Shown: one piece after another, positions 16,520 through 25,459 of the stretch
How the letters are laid out: the number at the start of each line of letters is the position of its first letter
How positions within the stretch are numbered: position 1 is the stretch's first letter
Assembly (NCBI RefSeq): GCF_002165575.1
Contig: NZ_MXQF01000020.1
Span: forward strand, 1-34,830
Direction of reading: 5' to 3'
Length of the DNA: 34,830 nucleotides
Source of the DNA: Pseudoalteromonas sp. A601
GTDB taxonomy: Bacteria > Pseudomonadota > Gammaproteobacteria > Enterobacterales > Alteromonadaceae
Notes under the pieces: model-generated
The model's database searches: none
Told to the model about the DNA's origin: nothing
The model's input: the letters and a program-made list of their open reading frames with translations, nothing else
Program-made: the position numbers and the translations under genes

Positions 16520-18145
16520 ATGGCTCAGCAGCAATGGTATAAAGGTGCGGTTATTTATCAAGTTTACCCGCGCAGTTTTCAAGATACCAATGGCGATGGA
16601 ATTGGTGATTTAAAAGGGATCATCTCTCGAATTGACTATATAAAAAGTCTCGGTGTTGATGCTATTTGGATCTCACCATTTTTTAAGTCCCCAATGAAAG
16701 ACTTTGGCTATGATATTAGTGATTATCGTGACATTGACCCATTATTTGGTGATTTAAATGACTTTGATGAGTTAATTGCTCAAGCTCATCAACGTGATAT
16801 TAAAATTATTATTGACCAAGTATTGAGCCACACATCAGACCAACATCAATGGTTTTTAGATAGCCGTGAAGACAAAACTAACGACAGATCTGACTGGTAC
16901 GTATGGGCAGACTCAAAACCAGACGGTACACAACCAAATAATTGGTTAAGTATTTTTGGCGGCCCAGCTTGGCAGTGGGAGCCGCGTCGTGGTCAGTATT
17001 ACTTACATAACTTTTTAACTGAACAACCTGATCTAAACTTTCATAACCCAGATGTTCGTAAAGCGGTTTTGGATAACGTAGAGTTTTGGCTTAAAAAAGG
17101 GGTAGACGGCTTTAGGTTAGATGCAATTAACTTTTGCTATCACGATTCACAACTACGCGACAACCCTGCTAAGCCACCTGAAAAACGCCAAGGCCGCGGC
17201 TTTAGTGAAGATAACCCGTATGCGTTTCAATATCATCACTACAATAACACGCAGCCTGAAAACATCAGCTTTATGCAGGATATTCGTGACTTACTTAATA
17301 AATATCCGGGCACGGTGTCGTTAGGTGAAATATCATCAGAAGACTCTCTCGCTACAATGGCGGAGTACACTTCAGGTGGTGATAAGCTACACATGGGTTA
17401 CAGCTTTGAGCTGCTTACAAATGACTACAGCAGTGAATATATTCGCACAACAGTTGAAACATTAGAGAATAGAATGACTGAAGGCTGGCCATGCTGGGCG
17501 TTTAGCAATCACGACGTCGAACGTGTTGCGAGCCGCTGGAGCAGTGATAGCAGTATTAATCCAGCGCAATGTAAGATGCTCAGTGCCCTATTAGCTTCAC
17601 TACGCGGCAGTGTTTGTATGTATCAAGGTGAAGAACTAGGACTTGGTGAAGCAAACGTTGCATTTGAGGACTTACAAGACCCATACGGCATTACCTTCTG
17701 GCCAAACTTTAAAGGCCGTGATGGCTGTCGTACTCCGATACCTTGGCATAATGATAACTGCGAACAAGCTGGGTTTTCTCAAGCGAAACCTTGGTTGCCT
17801 GTTGATGCGAATCATAAGAAGCAAGCAGTAGATGAACAAGATGCTAATTCCGACTCTATTTTAAATGCTTTTCGTGAATTTATGGCGTGGCGAAAAAACC
17901 AAGCTGTATTAGTTGAAGGTGACATTGAGTTTATCGATACAGCTGAGCCATTACTTGCCTTCTATCGTCGCTTTGAAGGTCAGACAATGCTATGTGTATT
18001 CAACTTAGCTGGCAGTAATGCATCTCTTACAATGAGAAATACAATAGTTAACACTCATGAGGAGCTCGCTCATCACACTGGCACTGTAACAGACAACACG
18101 TTAACCCTGCCCGGTTTTGGTTGTTTTTACGCAGATGTGAACTAG
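16520..18145 (+). CDS. GH13 alpha-glucosidase, cytoplasmic
   Basis: This enzyme should hydrolyse imported maltose and maltodextrins to glucose. I place the start at the ATG at 16520: GGAG lies 6 bases before it and itself overlaps an earlier in-frame ATG at 16508. The 541-residue product has no signal peptide. It opens with the oligoglucosidase-type sequence WYKGAVIYQVYPRSFQDTNGDGIGDL. The catalytic residues are nucleophile D201 (GFRLDAINF), acid E270 (SLGEIS) and D332 (FSNHDVER), with region I DQVLSH and region V QPDLNF. The residue after the nucleophile is Ala. In this group Ala or Thr there goes with alpha-1,4 preference, whereas Val goes with alpha-1,6. It is the only rightward gene of the starch locus and has its own operator and terminator. 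Confidence 0.92.
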   Translation: MAQQQWYKGAVIYQVYPRSFQDTNGDGIGDLKGIISRIDYIKSLGVDAIWISPFFKSPMKDFGYDISDYRDIDPLFGDLNDFDELIAQAHQRDIKIIIDQVLSHTSDQHQWFLDSREDKTNDRSDWYVWADSKPDGTQPNNWLSIFGGPAWQWEPRRGQYYLHNFLTEQPDLNFHNPDVRKAVLDNVEFWLKKGVDGFRLDAINFCYHDSQLRDNPAKPPEKRQGRGFSEDNPYAFQYHHYNNTQPENISFMQDIRDLLNKYPGTVSLGEISSEDSLATMAEYTSGGDKLHMGYSFELLTNDYSSEYIRTTVETLENRMTEGWPCWAFSNHDVERVASRWSSDSSINPAQCKMLSALLASLRGSVCMYQGEELGLGEANVAFEDLQDPYGITFWPNFKGRDGCRTPIPWHNDNCEQAGFSQAKPWLPVDANHKKQAVDEQDANSDSILNAFREFMAWRKNQAVLVEGDIEFIDTAEPLLAFYRRFEGQTMLCVFNLAGSNASLTMRNTIVNTHEELAHHTGTVTDNTLTLPGFGCFYADVN

Positions 18146-18176
18146 TTTAGCCCTTAGCAAAATTCCCCCTGGAATC

Positions 18177-18204
18177 AAAAAGCCCTGAACATCAGGGCTT
18201 TTTT
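18177..18204. terminator. Terminator after the alpha-glucosidase gene
   Basis: AAAAAGCCCTGA and TCAGGGCTTTTTT form a 12-bp stem with a 3-base loop and a T-run, 31 bases after the stop codon. Its symmetry would also let it end leftward transcription of the YceB-like gene. Confidence 0.9.
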
Positions 18205-18248
18205 GTAACTATGTGTTATTAGGGGGTTGTCGACCTGACTTGCGCCTA

Positions 18249-18803
18249 TTATATACTCGGCACGAGTTTTATCGCACCTTGCTCAACTTTCATATCTAAT
18301 GGCAGTTTACTTAATAATGCCACTTTGGGGTCATTCATATTAAGCGTATAAACAGGGTTGACTGCTAAAAAGCCATTAATAACTTTCATTGCTTCATCAT
18401 CGAGTACACCTAAATTTCCTTTAAAGCCACCTGCGTCGATTGATGAATCCAGTAACTTTACATTACGTAAAAATACGGCCTTTTTCTCGCTGTCATAAAA
18501 TGGCGCACCTTCTATCTGTAGCTTCAGACGCACAGGGTATTTAATAGCGAAGGCATTAATAATTGCACTTGAATCAGCACCCAGCACCACTACATCACGG
18601 TTGTCAGGGCCTACATTTACACTAAGGTCGTTGACATCAAATTGTACCGGCAACCCCATCAACTTAACTTGTTCACTGAGCTTTGGTAATTGCTGGTTAA
18701 GAACAGACTCTATTTCACTGTTTGTAAATGAATAAACAGACACACTATTGGTGGTATTGCATGCTGACAAAAATAAGCAGCTAATTAATAAAATATACTT
18801 CAT
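18249..18803 (-). CDS. YceB-like (DUF1439) lipoprotein
   Basis: A 184-residue lipoprotein with lipobox LSAC (Cys15; +2 Asn). The rest resembles the DUF1439/YceB family: an N-terminal segment with SFTNSEIESVLNQQLPKLSEQV, a central lipid-binding-like beta region, and a C-terminal VEQGAIKLVP strand. Members are about 180-190 residues and sit in the outer membrane; function is unknown. It appears to be a single-gene unit, with a terminator-like hairpin upstream and the shared terminator downstream. Confidence 0.8.
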   Translation of the reverse strand: MKYILLISCLFLSACNTTNSVSVYSFTNSEIESVLNQQLPKLSEQVKLMGLPVQFDVNDLSVNVGPDNRDVVVLGADSSAIINAFAIKYPVRLKLQIEGAPFYDSEKKAVFLRNVKLLDSSIDAGGFKGNLGVLDDEAMKVINGFLAVNPVYTLNMNDPKVALLSKLPLDMKVEQGAIKLVPSI

Positions 18804-18818
18804 GAAACTTCCTTTAAA

Positions 18819-18845
18819 AATAAAGCCACAAAATGCGACTTTATT
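18819..18845 (-). terminator. Probable terminator of the DUF349 operon
   Basis: On the minus strand, AATAAAGTCGCA and TGTGGCTTTATT form a 12-bp stem that includes two G-U pairs, with a 3-base loop and a short T-run. It lies 22 bases after the DUF349 stop. It is less GC-rich than the other terminators here. Confidence 0.5.
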
Positions 18846-18866
18846 ATTGTTTAGTGTATTTATTTA

Positions 18867-21548
18867 CTAAACACTAAAAACAGTTTTTAACCGCGTTAGT
18901 GTCTCAGCATCAACTGAACCTTCACTGAGCGCTAACAATTGTTTTAAATAAAAGTGTAAATCAGCCTGCTCACCGCGGTGTTTATCATCCAACATGGCAA
19001 CTTGCTCAGCCATACGCTCACTACCTGCTGGGCTTGCTACATTGGCTAAAATTTCCATGCGGATAAGTAACTGTGCAACCGAAAGTGCTGTACTTGCATT
19101 GCCTTGCCATTGCGCCGGGATTGGCTGTTGGTTTTCAAGAGCGCTAAACAAAGCAGCAAAATCAGCTTTTGCTGCTTGCTCTGTCAACTGGGCTAACTTA
19201 GCATCAATATTGCTAAGCAATGTGCTCACTCTATTTGCCAGTTCTTTTGCATTAGGCAATGCAGTGACTTTTGTTTTTAAATCAAGCAACTGCGCTTTTT
19301 GATTGACCGCTCCAAGGGCATCTTCAAGTTCAGTTAATTGCTGAGCAATTATTGCATTGTCGGCATCTTGTTGTTCTTTATGTTGAGCGAACTCTTCACT
19401 GCGCTTAGCGAAGGTTAGGTCGTTAAATTGACGAAACTTTTGCCACAGCGCATTTTCAGCTTTAACACCCGCAAACCCCACTTTTTGCCACTGTTGCTGT
19501 AGCTCTTTAAGCTGCTGACACGCGCTGGCTAAATCGTCTGATTGGCTGAGTTGCTGTGCTTGCTCTACTAAGGCATTTTTAGCTGCGCTATTTGCTTTAT
19601 GAAACGCATTAAGTGCATTAAATACAGCTTGTTGATGCGGTTTATACTGCTGTTGTAATGCGCGATACACCTTAGGCTCAACATTACCAGCGTTGCGCCA
19701 TGCCTTGTTTATGCGGTTGTACTGGCTTTCATAGTCTTTCCATTCAAACCCATCAATGCTGGTATCTGTTTGTGCAAGTGCCTGCATTTGCACAATGACT
19801 GCTTCACGCTGTTGCTTAATTTGCTCACGTTGTTGCTCTAATTGCGCAAAATGCTCACGACATGGTGCAAACAATAGTTCAATTTTTTCATCAAACTCTT
19901 TTCCTTGAAGCTGCTCTTGCTCTGTGTCTAAACGGCCAAGCTCATTCCAACGACGACGTAAGGTTTTCACTTCGTTAGCACGTGCTTTTGCATCTGTACA
20001 TGGTTGCTCGAGCTGTGCTGTAATCTCTGCTAGTAACTCTTCACGTTTAGGTGCAGATGCGTATTTTTGCCAATCGCGCGCATCGGCAAGCTGTTGCTCA
20101 AGTTCATCTTTAAGTTTATCTAATTGCTGAGCAAACGCAGGAGTAAGTGTGTCATACAGCTCAATAAAGCCTTTAAATACACCAAAAGCAACATTAAAGC
20201 GCCCTTGTTCAATTAAGCGTTTAACATCACGGCCTTTACGGCTCGCCTGTTGCTGGCTTTTTGTCAGTTGCGTGCTCAACGGCGCAACGGCTTCTTGCCA
20301 GGCTTGCTTCTTCGCCTTTAATTGCGCTTTAAAAGGGCCTTGTAATGACACTGGTAATTGCTTTAAAGGCGTATTTGCCGCTTTAAAAGCGTTATCAAAA
20401 TCACTATTTAGTTGGTCAAATGTACTCTTATCAACCTCAGTAGGAATCGCATTTAGCGCATCAAAGGCAAGCTTAAAATCACTAATTGCTTGAGTTAATC
20501 GTGGTAATTGCGCAACTTGCTTAAACAACTGAGTCAGTTTACCTACTACTTGTGTTTTTTGCTCGCTATCACCTAGTTCACTTTGCGTAATAGCAACTTG
20601 AGCTTGTTCGACCTTTGCATCTAACCAGTCTTGTTGTATTTGCTCTGGAGTTTCTAAACCAAGCTGTAATGCATTCTCAATTTCTTCACTTAAAGCTTCG
20701 AGGTTAGCCAGCGCTAACACTTCATGTTGCTGTTGTATTAATAGAGCTTGCTGCTGCTCATACTGCGAATTAAGCTGCGCTAAATGCGCATCTAATTTTG
20801 CTGTGATTGATTGGTACTTTTCATCTAAAACAGCTACTTGTTCTGCATTTAGCCACTTTAGTTCTATTGCTTGCCACTGGGCGACTAACAGTTGGTTTTG
20901 CTGATTTACCTGTTCATAATCTTGTTTGTCACGTAATGCATTGAGCTTGGCTAAAATAACACGTGTTTCATTGTGTACTTGCACCGGCATTTCGACAGCT
21001 AAACGTTCATTTTCTAAATGTGTTTGTAAGGCTGTTTTAGCTTCACCCTGAGCATGTTTTACTAAGCTTTTAGCTAACTGTTGATTTATAACTAATTCAA
21101 CTAGCTGCTGCTGTAGTTCATCAGCCCCTTCTTTAAAGGCTTTTTCAGTTAATTTAGGGTTCGCTAAACGCTTTAGTAATTTAACTCTTACTTGTAGCTC
21201 TTTTTCAGCAAAAGCGAGCTTTTCTAAAGTTTTAACCGGCGCAAAACGTTCTATGTATTCATTCTTTATATCTTTGGTAAGTGATTGCTCGTTATTTAAA
21301 ACCGCATTAGAGATATGCTGTTCAGCTAAATCTTTTAAGCTTTGGTCTTGCTTATATGCTTTCCACCAAAGTACTAAATTATCTACTTTATTAAGTGCTT
21401 TTTTACGTATTTCGGCTGAATTATCATCCAGTGCCAGTGAACTTAAAATGGTTGCGTCACGCTCAACATCTAATTTTTCAATCGCCTCTAAACGAACTTG
21501 TTGTTTTGGGTGCTTCCATTTTGGGGTAAAAAGGTGTTTAAAGATCAT
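18867..21548 (-). CDS. DUF349 repeat protein, large coiled-coil
   Basis: This protein of about 893 residues is very rich in Gln, Ala, Leu and Glu and is predicted to be almost entirely helical. It contains several DUF349 repeats, recognised by W-x-x-L/A-G segments such as RRRWNELGRLDTE, YNRINKAWRNAGNVEP and LQQQWQKVGFAG. The N-terminus (MIFKHLFTPKWKHPKQQVR) is typical of the gammaproteobacterial family. I chose the ATG at 21548 over a GTG two codons earlier. Its start overlaps the end of the YeaC gene by 11 bases, so the two are coupled. No signal peptide or membrane segment is present. The function of the family is not established. Confidence 0.85.
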   Translation of the reverse strand: MIFKHLFTPKWKHPKQQVRLEAIEKLDVERDATILSSLALDDNSAEIRKKALNKVDNLVLWWKAYKQDQSLKDLAEQHISNAVLNNEQSLTKDIKNEYIERFAPVKTLEKLAFAEKELQVRVKLLKRLANPKLTEKAFKEGADELQQQLVELVINQQLAKSLVKHAQGEAKTALQTHLENERLAVEMPVQVHNETRVILAKLNALRDKQDYEQVNQQNQLLVAQWQAIELKWLNAEQVAVLDEKYQSITAKLDAHLAQLNSQYEQQQALLIQQQHEVLALANLEALSEEIENALQLGLETPEQIQQDWLDAKVEQAQVAITQSELGDSEQKTQVVGKLTQLFKQVAQLPRLTQAISDFKLAFDALNAIPTEVDKSTFDQLNSDFDNAFKAANTPLKQLPVSLQGPFKAQLKAKKQAWQEAVAPLSTQLTKSQQQASRKGRDVKRLIEQGRFNVAFGVFKGFIELYDTLTPAFAQQLDKLKDELEQQLADARDWQKYASAPKREELLAEITAQLEQPCTDAKARANEVKTLRRRWNELGRLDTEQEQLQGKEFDEKIELLFAPCREHFAQLEQQREQIKQQREAVIVQMQALAQTDTSIDGFEWKDYESQYNRINKAWRNAGNVEPKVYRALQQQYKPHQQAVFNALNAFHKANSAAKNALVEQAQQLSQSDDLASACQQLKELQQQWQKVGFAGVKAENALWQKFRQFNDLTFAKRSEEFAQHKEQQDADNAIIAQQLTELEDALGAVNQKAQLLDLKTKVTALPNAKELANRVSTLLSNIDAKLAQLTEQAAKADFAALFSALENQQPIPAQWQGNASTALSVAQLLIRMEILANVASPAGSERMAEQVAMLDDKHRGEQADLHFYLKQLLALSEGSVDAETLTRLKTVFSV

Positions 21549-21819
21549 GTTCACTAAACCTTGCTATTTCGTTATCTGCGGTGAATTCTTTTTGTAGTTG
21601 TGCTTTGGTTTTTTGTACCATTTCGCCATTTGAGCCAATGGTGAATTGCTCGTTCGACTGGGCTACTTTAGCTTGATAAAGCATAACCAGCTGTACAGTT
21701 TGCTCTTTTTGCTCGTCACTTAATACTGTGCCATCAGGCCATTTCCCTGTTGCAGCGCCGTACTGCAAACGTTCAAATAATTCAGGGGTAATGCTATTTA
21801 CAAGATTGTCGATGTTCAT
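21538..21819 (-). CDS. YeaC-like DUF1315 protein
   Basis: A 93-residue cytoplasmic protein. The segment ITPELFERLQYGAATGKWPDGTVLSDEQ is diagnostic of the DUF1315/YeaC family, whose function is unknown. It lies one base after the stop of the zinc-ribbon gene and overlaps the DUF349 gene, forming a tight three-gene unit. Confidence 0.85.
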   Translation of the reverse strand: MNIDNLVNSITPELFERLQYGAATGKWPDGTVLSDEQKEQTVQLVMLYQAKVAQSNEQFTIGSNGEMVQKTKAQLQKEFTADNEIARFSEHDL

Positions 21820-21820
21820 G

Positions 21821-22147
21821 TCATTTTTTCTTCTTGAGTGTTACTAAAATAACGCGGTTAATTAAATACCAAATACAACCAATGCCAATCGCAGCGGTAC
21901 ATGCGTACCAATTGGCGCTTTTTGGCTCTGGCTGTAAGAAATATAAGCAGAAGAAACCACCTAAGAATATAAATAATGCGAAAAAGGAGTGGTTCATAAA
22001 CATTTGCTGTTTTTGAATGCGTTTTTCACGCGCTAATTGCTGGCGTTGCTCGTCGTTAAGCTCTGCCACATTATTTTCACAGTGAGGGCACTGCTTATGT
22101 TTATCTGATATCGACTTATTACAATTAGGACAACTAACAATCGCCAT
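21821..22147 (-). CDS. Small zinc-ribbon membrane protein
   Basis: I start this gene at the ATG at 22147 (MAIVSCPNC), which has GGAGAG four bases before it; an upstream in-frame ATG would add seven residues and hide that site. The 108-residue product begins with a zinc ribbon, CPNC at residues 6-9 and CPHC about 15 residues later. A short charged linker follows, then two transmembrane helices (FFALFIFLGGFFCLYFL and ACTAAIGIGCIWYLI) and a lysine-rich tail. It is the first gene of the YeaC/DUF349 unit. The specific function is unknown. Confidence 0.75.
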   Translation of the reverse strand: MAIVSCPNCNKSISDKHKQCPHCENNVAELNDEQRQQLAREKRIQKQQMFMNHSFFALFIFLGGFFCLYFLQPEPKSANWYACTAAIGIGCIWYLINRVILVTLKKKK

Positions 22148-22170
22148 ACATCTCTCCATACTTCGCATAA

Positions 22171-22190
22171 AAAAAGCGCCTTGCGGCGCT
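22171..22190 (-). terminator. Terminator of the AGCS symporter gene
   Basis: On the minus strand AGCGCC-GCAA-GGCGCT is followed by a run of seven T. It lies about 105 bases after the symporter stop and ends its transcription before the zinc-ribbon gene. Confidence 0.85.
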
Positions 22191-22296
22191 CTTTATTGTA
22201 CGTGTTTTATTAGTCGATGTCTTTTTTGAATTTCACTCAATTGTGAAGATTCGAAAAAAATGCAAGCCGCACAGTGATATCAACAAATTAAATACA

Positions 22297-23811
22297 TTAG
22301 TCTGCTAGATTGCTTTTTTCTTTTCTCTTTTGTTCTAAGCGTTTTTCCCAGAAAGTCGCATTTTTAATGCCTAATTTAATGGGGTCAAATATAATTTCAC
22401 CACCGGCTTTCTTTTGTTCTTCGTAATCGCGTAAACAGTTCAGAGCAGGCTTAGCAACAAAGAAAATAGCCAATATCCCGACAATATTGATCCAAGCCAT
22501 CAAACCCACACCGATATCACCAATGCTCCAGATATAACCAGAATTATTAACCATACCGTATGCCACCATAAACATAATAACCAACTTAACGATTAAAAGT
22601 GGGATGCTGCCTTTAAAATAGCGATTTAAGTAAGCCACATTGGTTTCTGCTATGTAGTAATACGCAAGTATTGTTGTAAATGCGAAGAAGAACAAAGCAA
22701 CACCAACAAAGGCCTCACCAAAACCACCAAATACACTAAATAAAGCCATTTGAGTGAATGCAGCTGAGCCAACTTCAGTTGCAGCATCAACATTTTGTAC
22801 AATAAATTGCCCTGCAGGTAGTTCACCAACAACATTATATTGTTGAGTAATTAATATCATTAATGCAGTCGCTGTACATACAAATATAGTATCTACATAC
22901 ACAGAAAAAGCTTGTACTAAGCCTTGCTGTGCTGGGTGTTCAACTTCTGCAGCAGCCGCTGCATGCGGGCCTGTACCTTGACCTGCTTCGTTAGAGTAAA
23001 TACCACGTTTTACACCCCAACCTATCGCAGCACCAAAACCAGCTTGTGCAGTGAATGCATCCGAAATAATTAATGAGAAGATACCCGGTACTTTATCCAC
23101 GTTTAAAAATACAACGATCAACGCTAATACAATGTAACCAAGCGCCATAAATGGCACAACTATTTGGGTAAAGTTTGCAATACGCTTAATGCCACCAAAA
23201 ATAATAAAGGCTAACACAATTAAAATAATGGCTAATGCTACAAGCTTAAATGTACCAACTTCACCAAAACTCGTTGTTACCATTTCACCATTACCAAACA
23301 CTTGGGTAAACGCGTTACCAACGGCATTGGCTTGAACACCAGGTAAAAATACTCCACAGGCAATGATTGCAGAAACAGCAAATAGAATACCTAACCACTT
23401 TTGCTCTAGACAACGATCAAAATAATAAGCTGGGCCACCACGATATTGGCCGTCTTCTTCTGTTTTATAAATTTGCCCTAATGTAGACTCTGCATAAGCA
23501 GTACTCGCACCTAAAAATGCAACAATCCACATCCAAAAAATGGCACCTGGACCACCAAAGCCAATAGCAGCAGCCACACCGGCAATGTTACCTACACCTA
23601 CACGGCCAGATAACGATACAGCTAGCGCTTGAAAAGATGAAATACCCGTAGTGGAACGGTTAGAAGTGAGTAACAGTTTACACATTTCTTTAAAGTGTCT
23701 AACTTGCGCAAAGCGAGTTAAAATTGAATAAAATAGACCTGCGCCTAGGCATAAGTATATGAGTGCGCTACTCCAAACCACGTCATTAACGGCACTTACA
23801 AAAGCTTCCAT
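22297..23811 (-). CDS. AGCS-family sodium:alanine (glycine) symporter
   Basis: A 504-residue inner-membrane protein with about eleven hydrophobic segments. Two family signatures are clear: SLSGRVGVGNIAGVAAAIGF in the N-terminal third and GVKRGIYSNEAGQGTGPHAA in the middle. The family couples uptake of alanine or glycine to sodium entry, which fits a marine host. An AGAGGA ribosome site precedes the ATG. It appears monocistronic, with its own terminator downstream and more than 300 bp of non-coding sequence upstream. The precise amino acid is not predictable. Confidence 0.9.
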   Translation of the reverse strand: MEAFVSAVNDVVWSSALIYLCLGAGLFYSILTRFAQVRHFKEMCKLLLTSNRSTTGISSFQALAVSLSGRVGVGNIAGVAAAIGFGGPGAIFWMWIVAFLGASTAYAESTLGQIYKTEEDGQYRGGPAYYFDRCLEQKWLGILFAVSAIIACGVFLPGVQANAVGNAFTQVFGNGEMVTTSFGEVGTFKLVALAIILIVLAFIIFGGIKRIANFTQIVVPFMALGYIVLALIVVFLNVDKVPGIFSLIISDAFTAQAGFGAAIGWGVKRGIYSNEAGQGTGPHAAAAAEVEHPAQQGLVQAFSVYVDTIFVCTATALMILITQQYNVVGELPAGQFIVQNVDAATEVGSAAFTQMALFSVFGGFGEAFVGVALFFFAFTTILAYYYIAETNVAYLNRYFKGSIPLLIVKLVIMFMVAYGMVNNSGYIWSIGDIGVGLMAWINIVGILAIFFVAKPALNCLRDYEEQKKAGGEIIFDPIKLGIKNATFWEKRLEQKRKEKSNLAD

Positions 23812-24118
23812 GGATATCCTCTATAATTATATTTTTTATTTTTAGTTACGATACTCTGCTTCAGTTACTCAGAATGCGCGACGAATATAAAACTAATTTT
23901 CATTGTTTTTGCATATTAACTTAAACCAACCAGTTTAGTTAACACTTAATTTTCATAATTACTAATTTATTCAACTATCCGCACAGACTCTATAAAATAT
24001 TATTAAACTTTTTTGTTTTACATTTGAACAACTAAAGAGTTTCCTACTGAATTTATAATAAAGTTATCGCTCATATTGTAATGGGCATCAGCCTTAGCCA
24101 ATACCCATAACTTAGGTC
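23812..24118. other. AT-rich intergenic region upstream of the symporter gene
   Basis: This 307-bp stretch between the carboxypeptidase stop and the symporter start has no open frame worth calling. It contains a weak ATGGGTAT/ATGCCCAT hairpin just after the carboxypeptidase stop (about 24080-24110) without a T-run. No operator-like palindrome was found. Confidence 0.6.
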
Positions 24119-25249
24119 TTATCTAAGCTTATCAACCACATTAACAATTGCTGCTAACGTATCTTGACCAAACTGATAAGAGCGGCGATCAGACCAGCCA
24201 TAATCTGGATCCGGTAAGCCATCATTATCTTTAAATGGCATTTCAACGGTGTAAGCAAGTGCATTAAACTCCTGTGCAACCGCAGAAGAGCCAACCGTTA
24301 AGTTAGCTTGACCAGGTTCGTCTTTATCATAGCCATGAACATCCTGAAATTCAGGTGTTACGATATGCATTGCTGCTTTAAAGCTATCTTCTAAACCTTT
24401 TAAGCGTTCGTCATAACATGGGATACCTTCGCTACCAGCAAAGAAGTTATACGGGATAGCTTCATCACCGTGGATATCTAAATGCATGTCTAAACCTGTT
24501 TCACGCATTTTATTAAGCACTAAGTACACTTCAGGGCTATTTTCCATACTTGGTGTCTGCCATTCACGATTTAAGTTAACCCCTTTAGCATTAGTACGTA
24601 AGTGTCCACGAGCACTGCCATCTGGGTTCATGTTTGGCACTATATAGAATACTGCTTTTGAAAGTAACGCCGCTGCGTGTGGGTCTTCGTCATCGAGTAG
24701 CTTATGTAATACGCCTTCAACAAACCATTCAGCCATGGTTTCGCCAGGGTGTTGACGTGCGGTGATCCAAATTGTTTTTTTGTTCTCATCGCTATCACCA
24801 CCAATGCGTAATACACTCATATCACGGCCGTCGAGTGTTTCACCTAAAGTTTCTAGCTGGCATGCTTCTTGGCTTTGTGCCCACGTAATTAAGTCAAGGT
24901 GGCGCTCGTAACTGTAAGGTGCAAAGTAAGCAAAATATACCGTGCCGCATTCAGGCTCAATCTCAAAGCTTAATGTGCCCTCTTCGTAGTTTGACGGCAC
25001 ACGAAACCATGTTTGACGGTCATAAGATGCAACGGCATGGTACCCTACCCAGCCATCTGGGTAAGCTGAGTTTTCAAGATTATTAATGTGTAGTTTATGA
25101 TTTTGAAAAGGGGTGGTCTCGAGACGGAAATGAAACCATTGGAAAAAATCAGACTCGTGATCTTTGTTGATCTCAAGCTGTATGTTTAATGGATCAGTGG
25201 CTTCAATAACATTGATGTTACCACTGTCAAAATTACTGGTGATTTTCAT
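24119..25249 (-). CDS. M14-family zinc carboxypeptidase, cytosolic type
   Basis: A 376-residue metallopeptidase without a signal peptide. Residues 1-115 form the beta-sandwich N-domain of the cytosolic carboxypeptidase (AGBL/Nna1-like) branch of M14 (SDFFQWFHFRLE start). The catalytic domain shows zinc ligands H167 and E170 (ARQHPGE), H260 (HLDIHGDE), substrate-binding N227-R228 (NLNREW) and catalytic E336 (YTVEMPFK). Eukaryotic relatives remove glutamates from tubulin tails. The substrate in bacteria is not established. It appears monocistronic; the terminator at 25411 belongs to the upstream GAPDH gene. Confidence 0.88.
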   Translation of the reverse strand: MKITSNFDSGNINVIEATDPLNIQLEINKDHESDFFQWFHFRLETTPFQNHKLHINNLENSAYPDGWVGYHAVASYDRQTWFRVPSNYEEGTLSFEIEPECGTVYFAYFAPYSYERHLDLITWAQSQEACQLETLGETLDGRDMSVLRIGGDSDENKKTIWITARQHPGETMAEWFVEGVLHKLLDDEDPHAAALLSKAVFYIVPNMNPDGSARGHLRTNAKGVNLNREWQTPSMENSPEVYLVLNKMRETGLDMHLDIHGDEAIPYNFFAGSEGIPCYDERLKGLEDSFKAAMHIVTPEFQDVHGYDKDEPGQANLTVGSSAVAQEFNALAYTVEMPFKDNDGLPDPDYGWSDRRSYQFGQDTLAAIVNVVDKLR

Positions 25250-25410
25250 CTAAAATAAACCTTTAGGTTAAAAATAACTCCTAACAGTCAGTCGCTTGTC
25301 AGTTAGAAATTAAGCAACACCCCATTGCAAGGGATGCTTTGTTAGTAAAATGTAGCAAACTAGAAACAGCCTACCACACGCTTAGAGATTTGGAAAAAGT
25401 TCACGATTAA

Positions 25411-25435
25411 AAAAGCCAGCATTCGCTGGCTTTTT
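25411..25435 (-). terminator. Terminator of the GAPDH gene
   Basis: AAAAGCCAGC-ATTC-GCTGGCTTTT forms a stem with a 4-base loop and T-runs on both strands, 25 bases after the GAPDH stop. Confidence 0.9.
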
Positions 25436-25459
25436 GTAAATATTTATAGCTATTACAGA

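Noticed and set aside
24075..24112. Hairpin as terminator of the carboxypeptidase gene
   Set aside because: The ATGGGTAT/ATGCCCAT stem is short, has a large loop and no T-run follows in the gene's direction.
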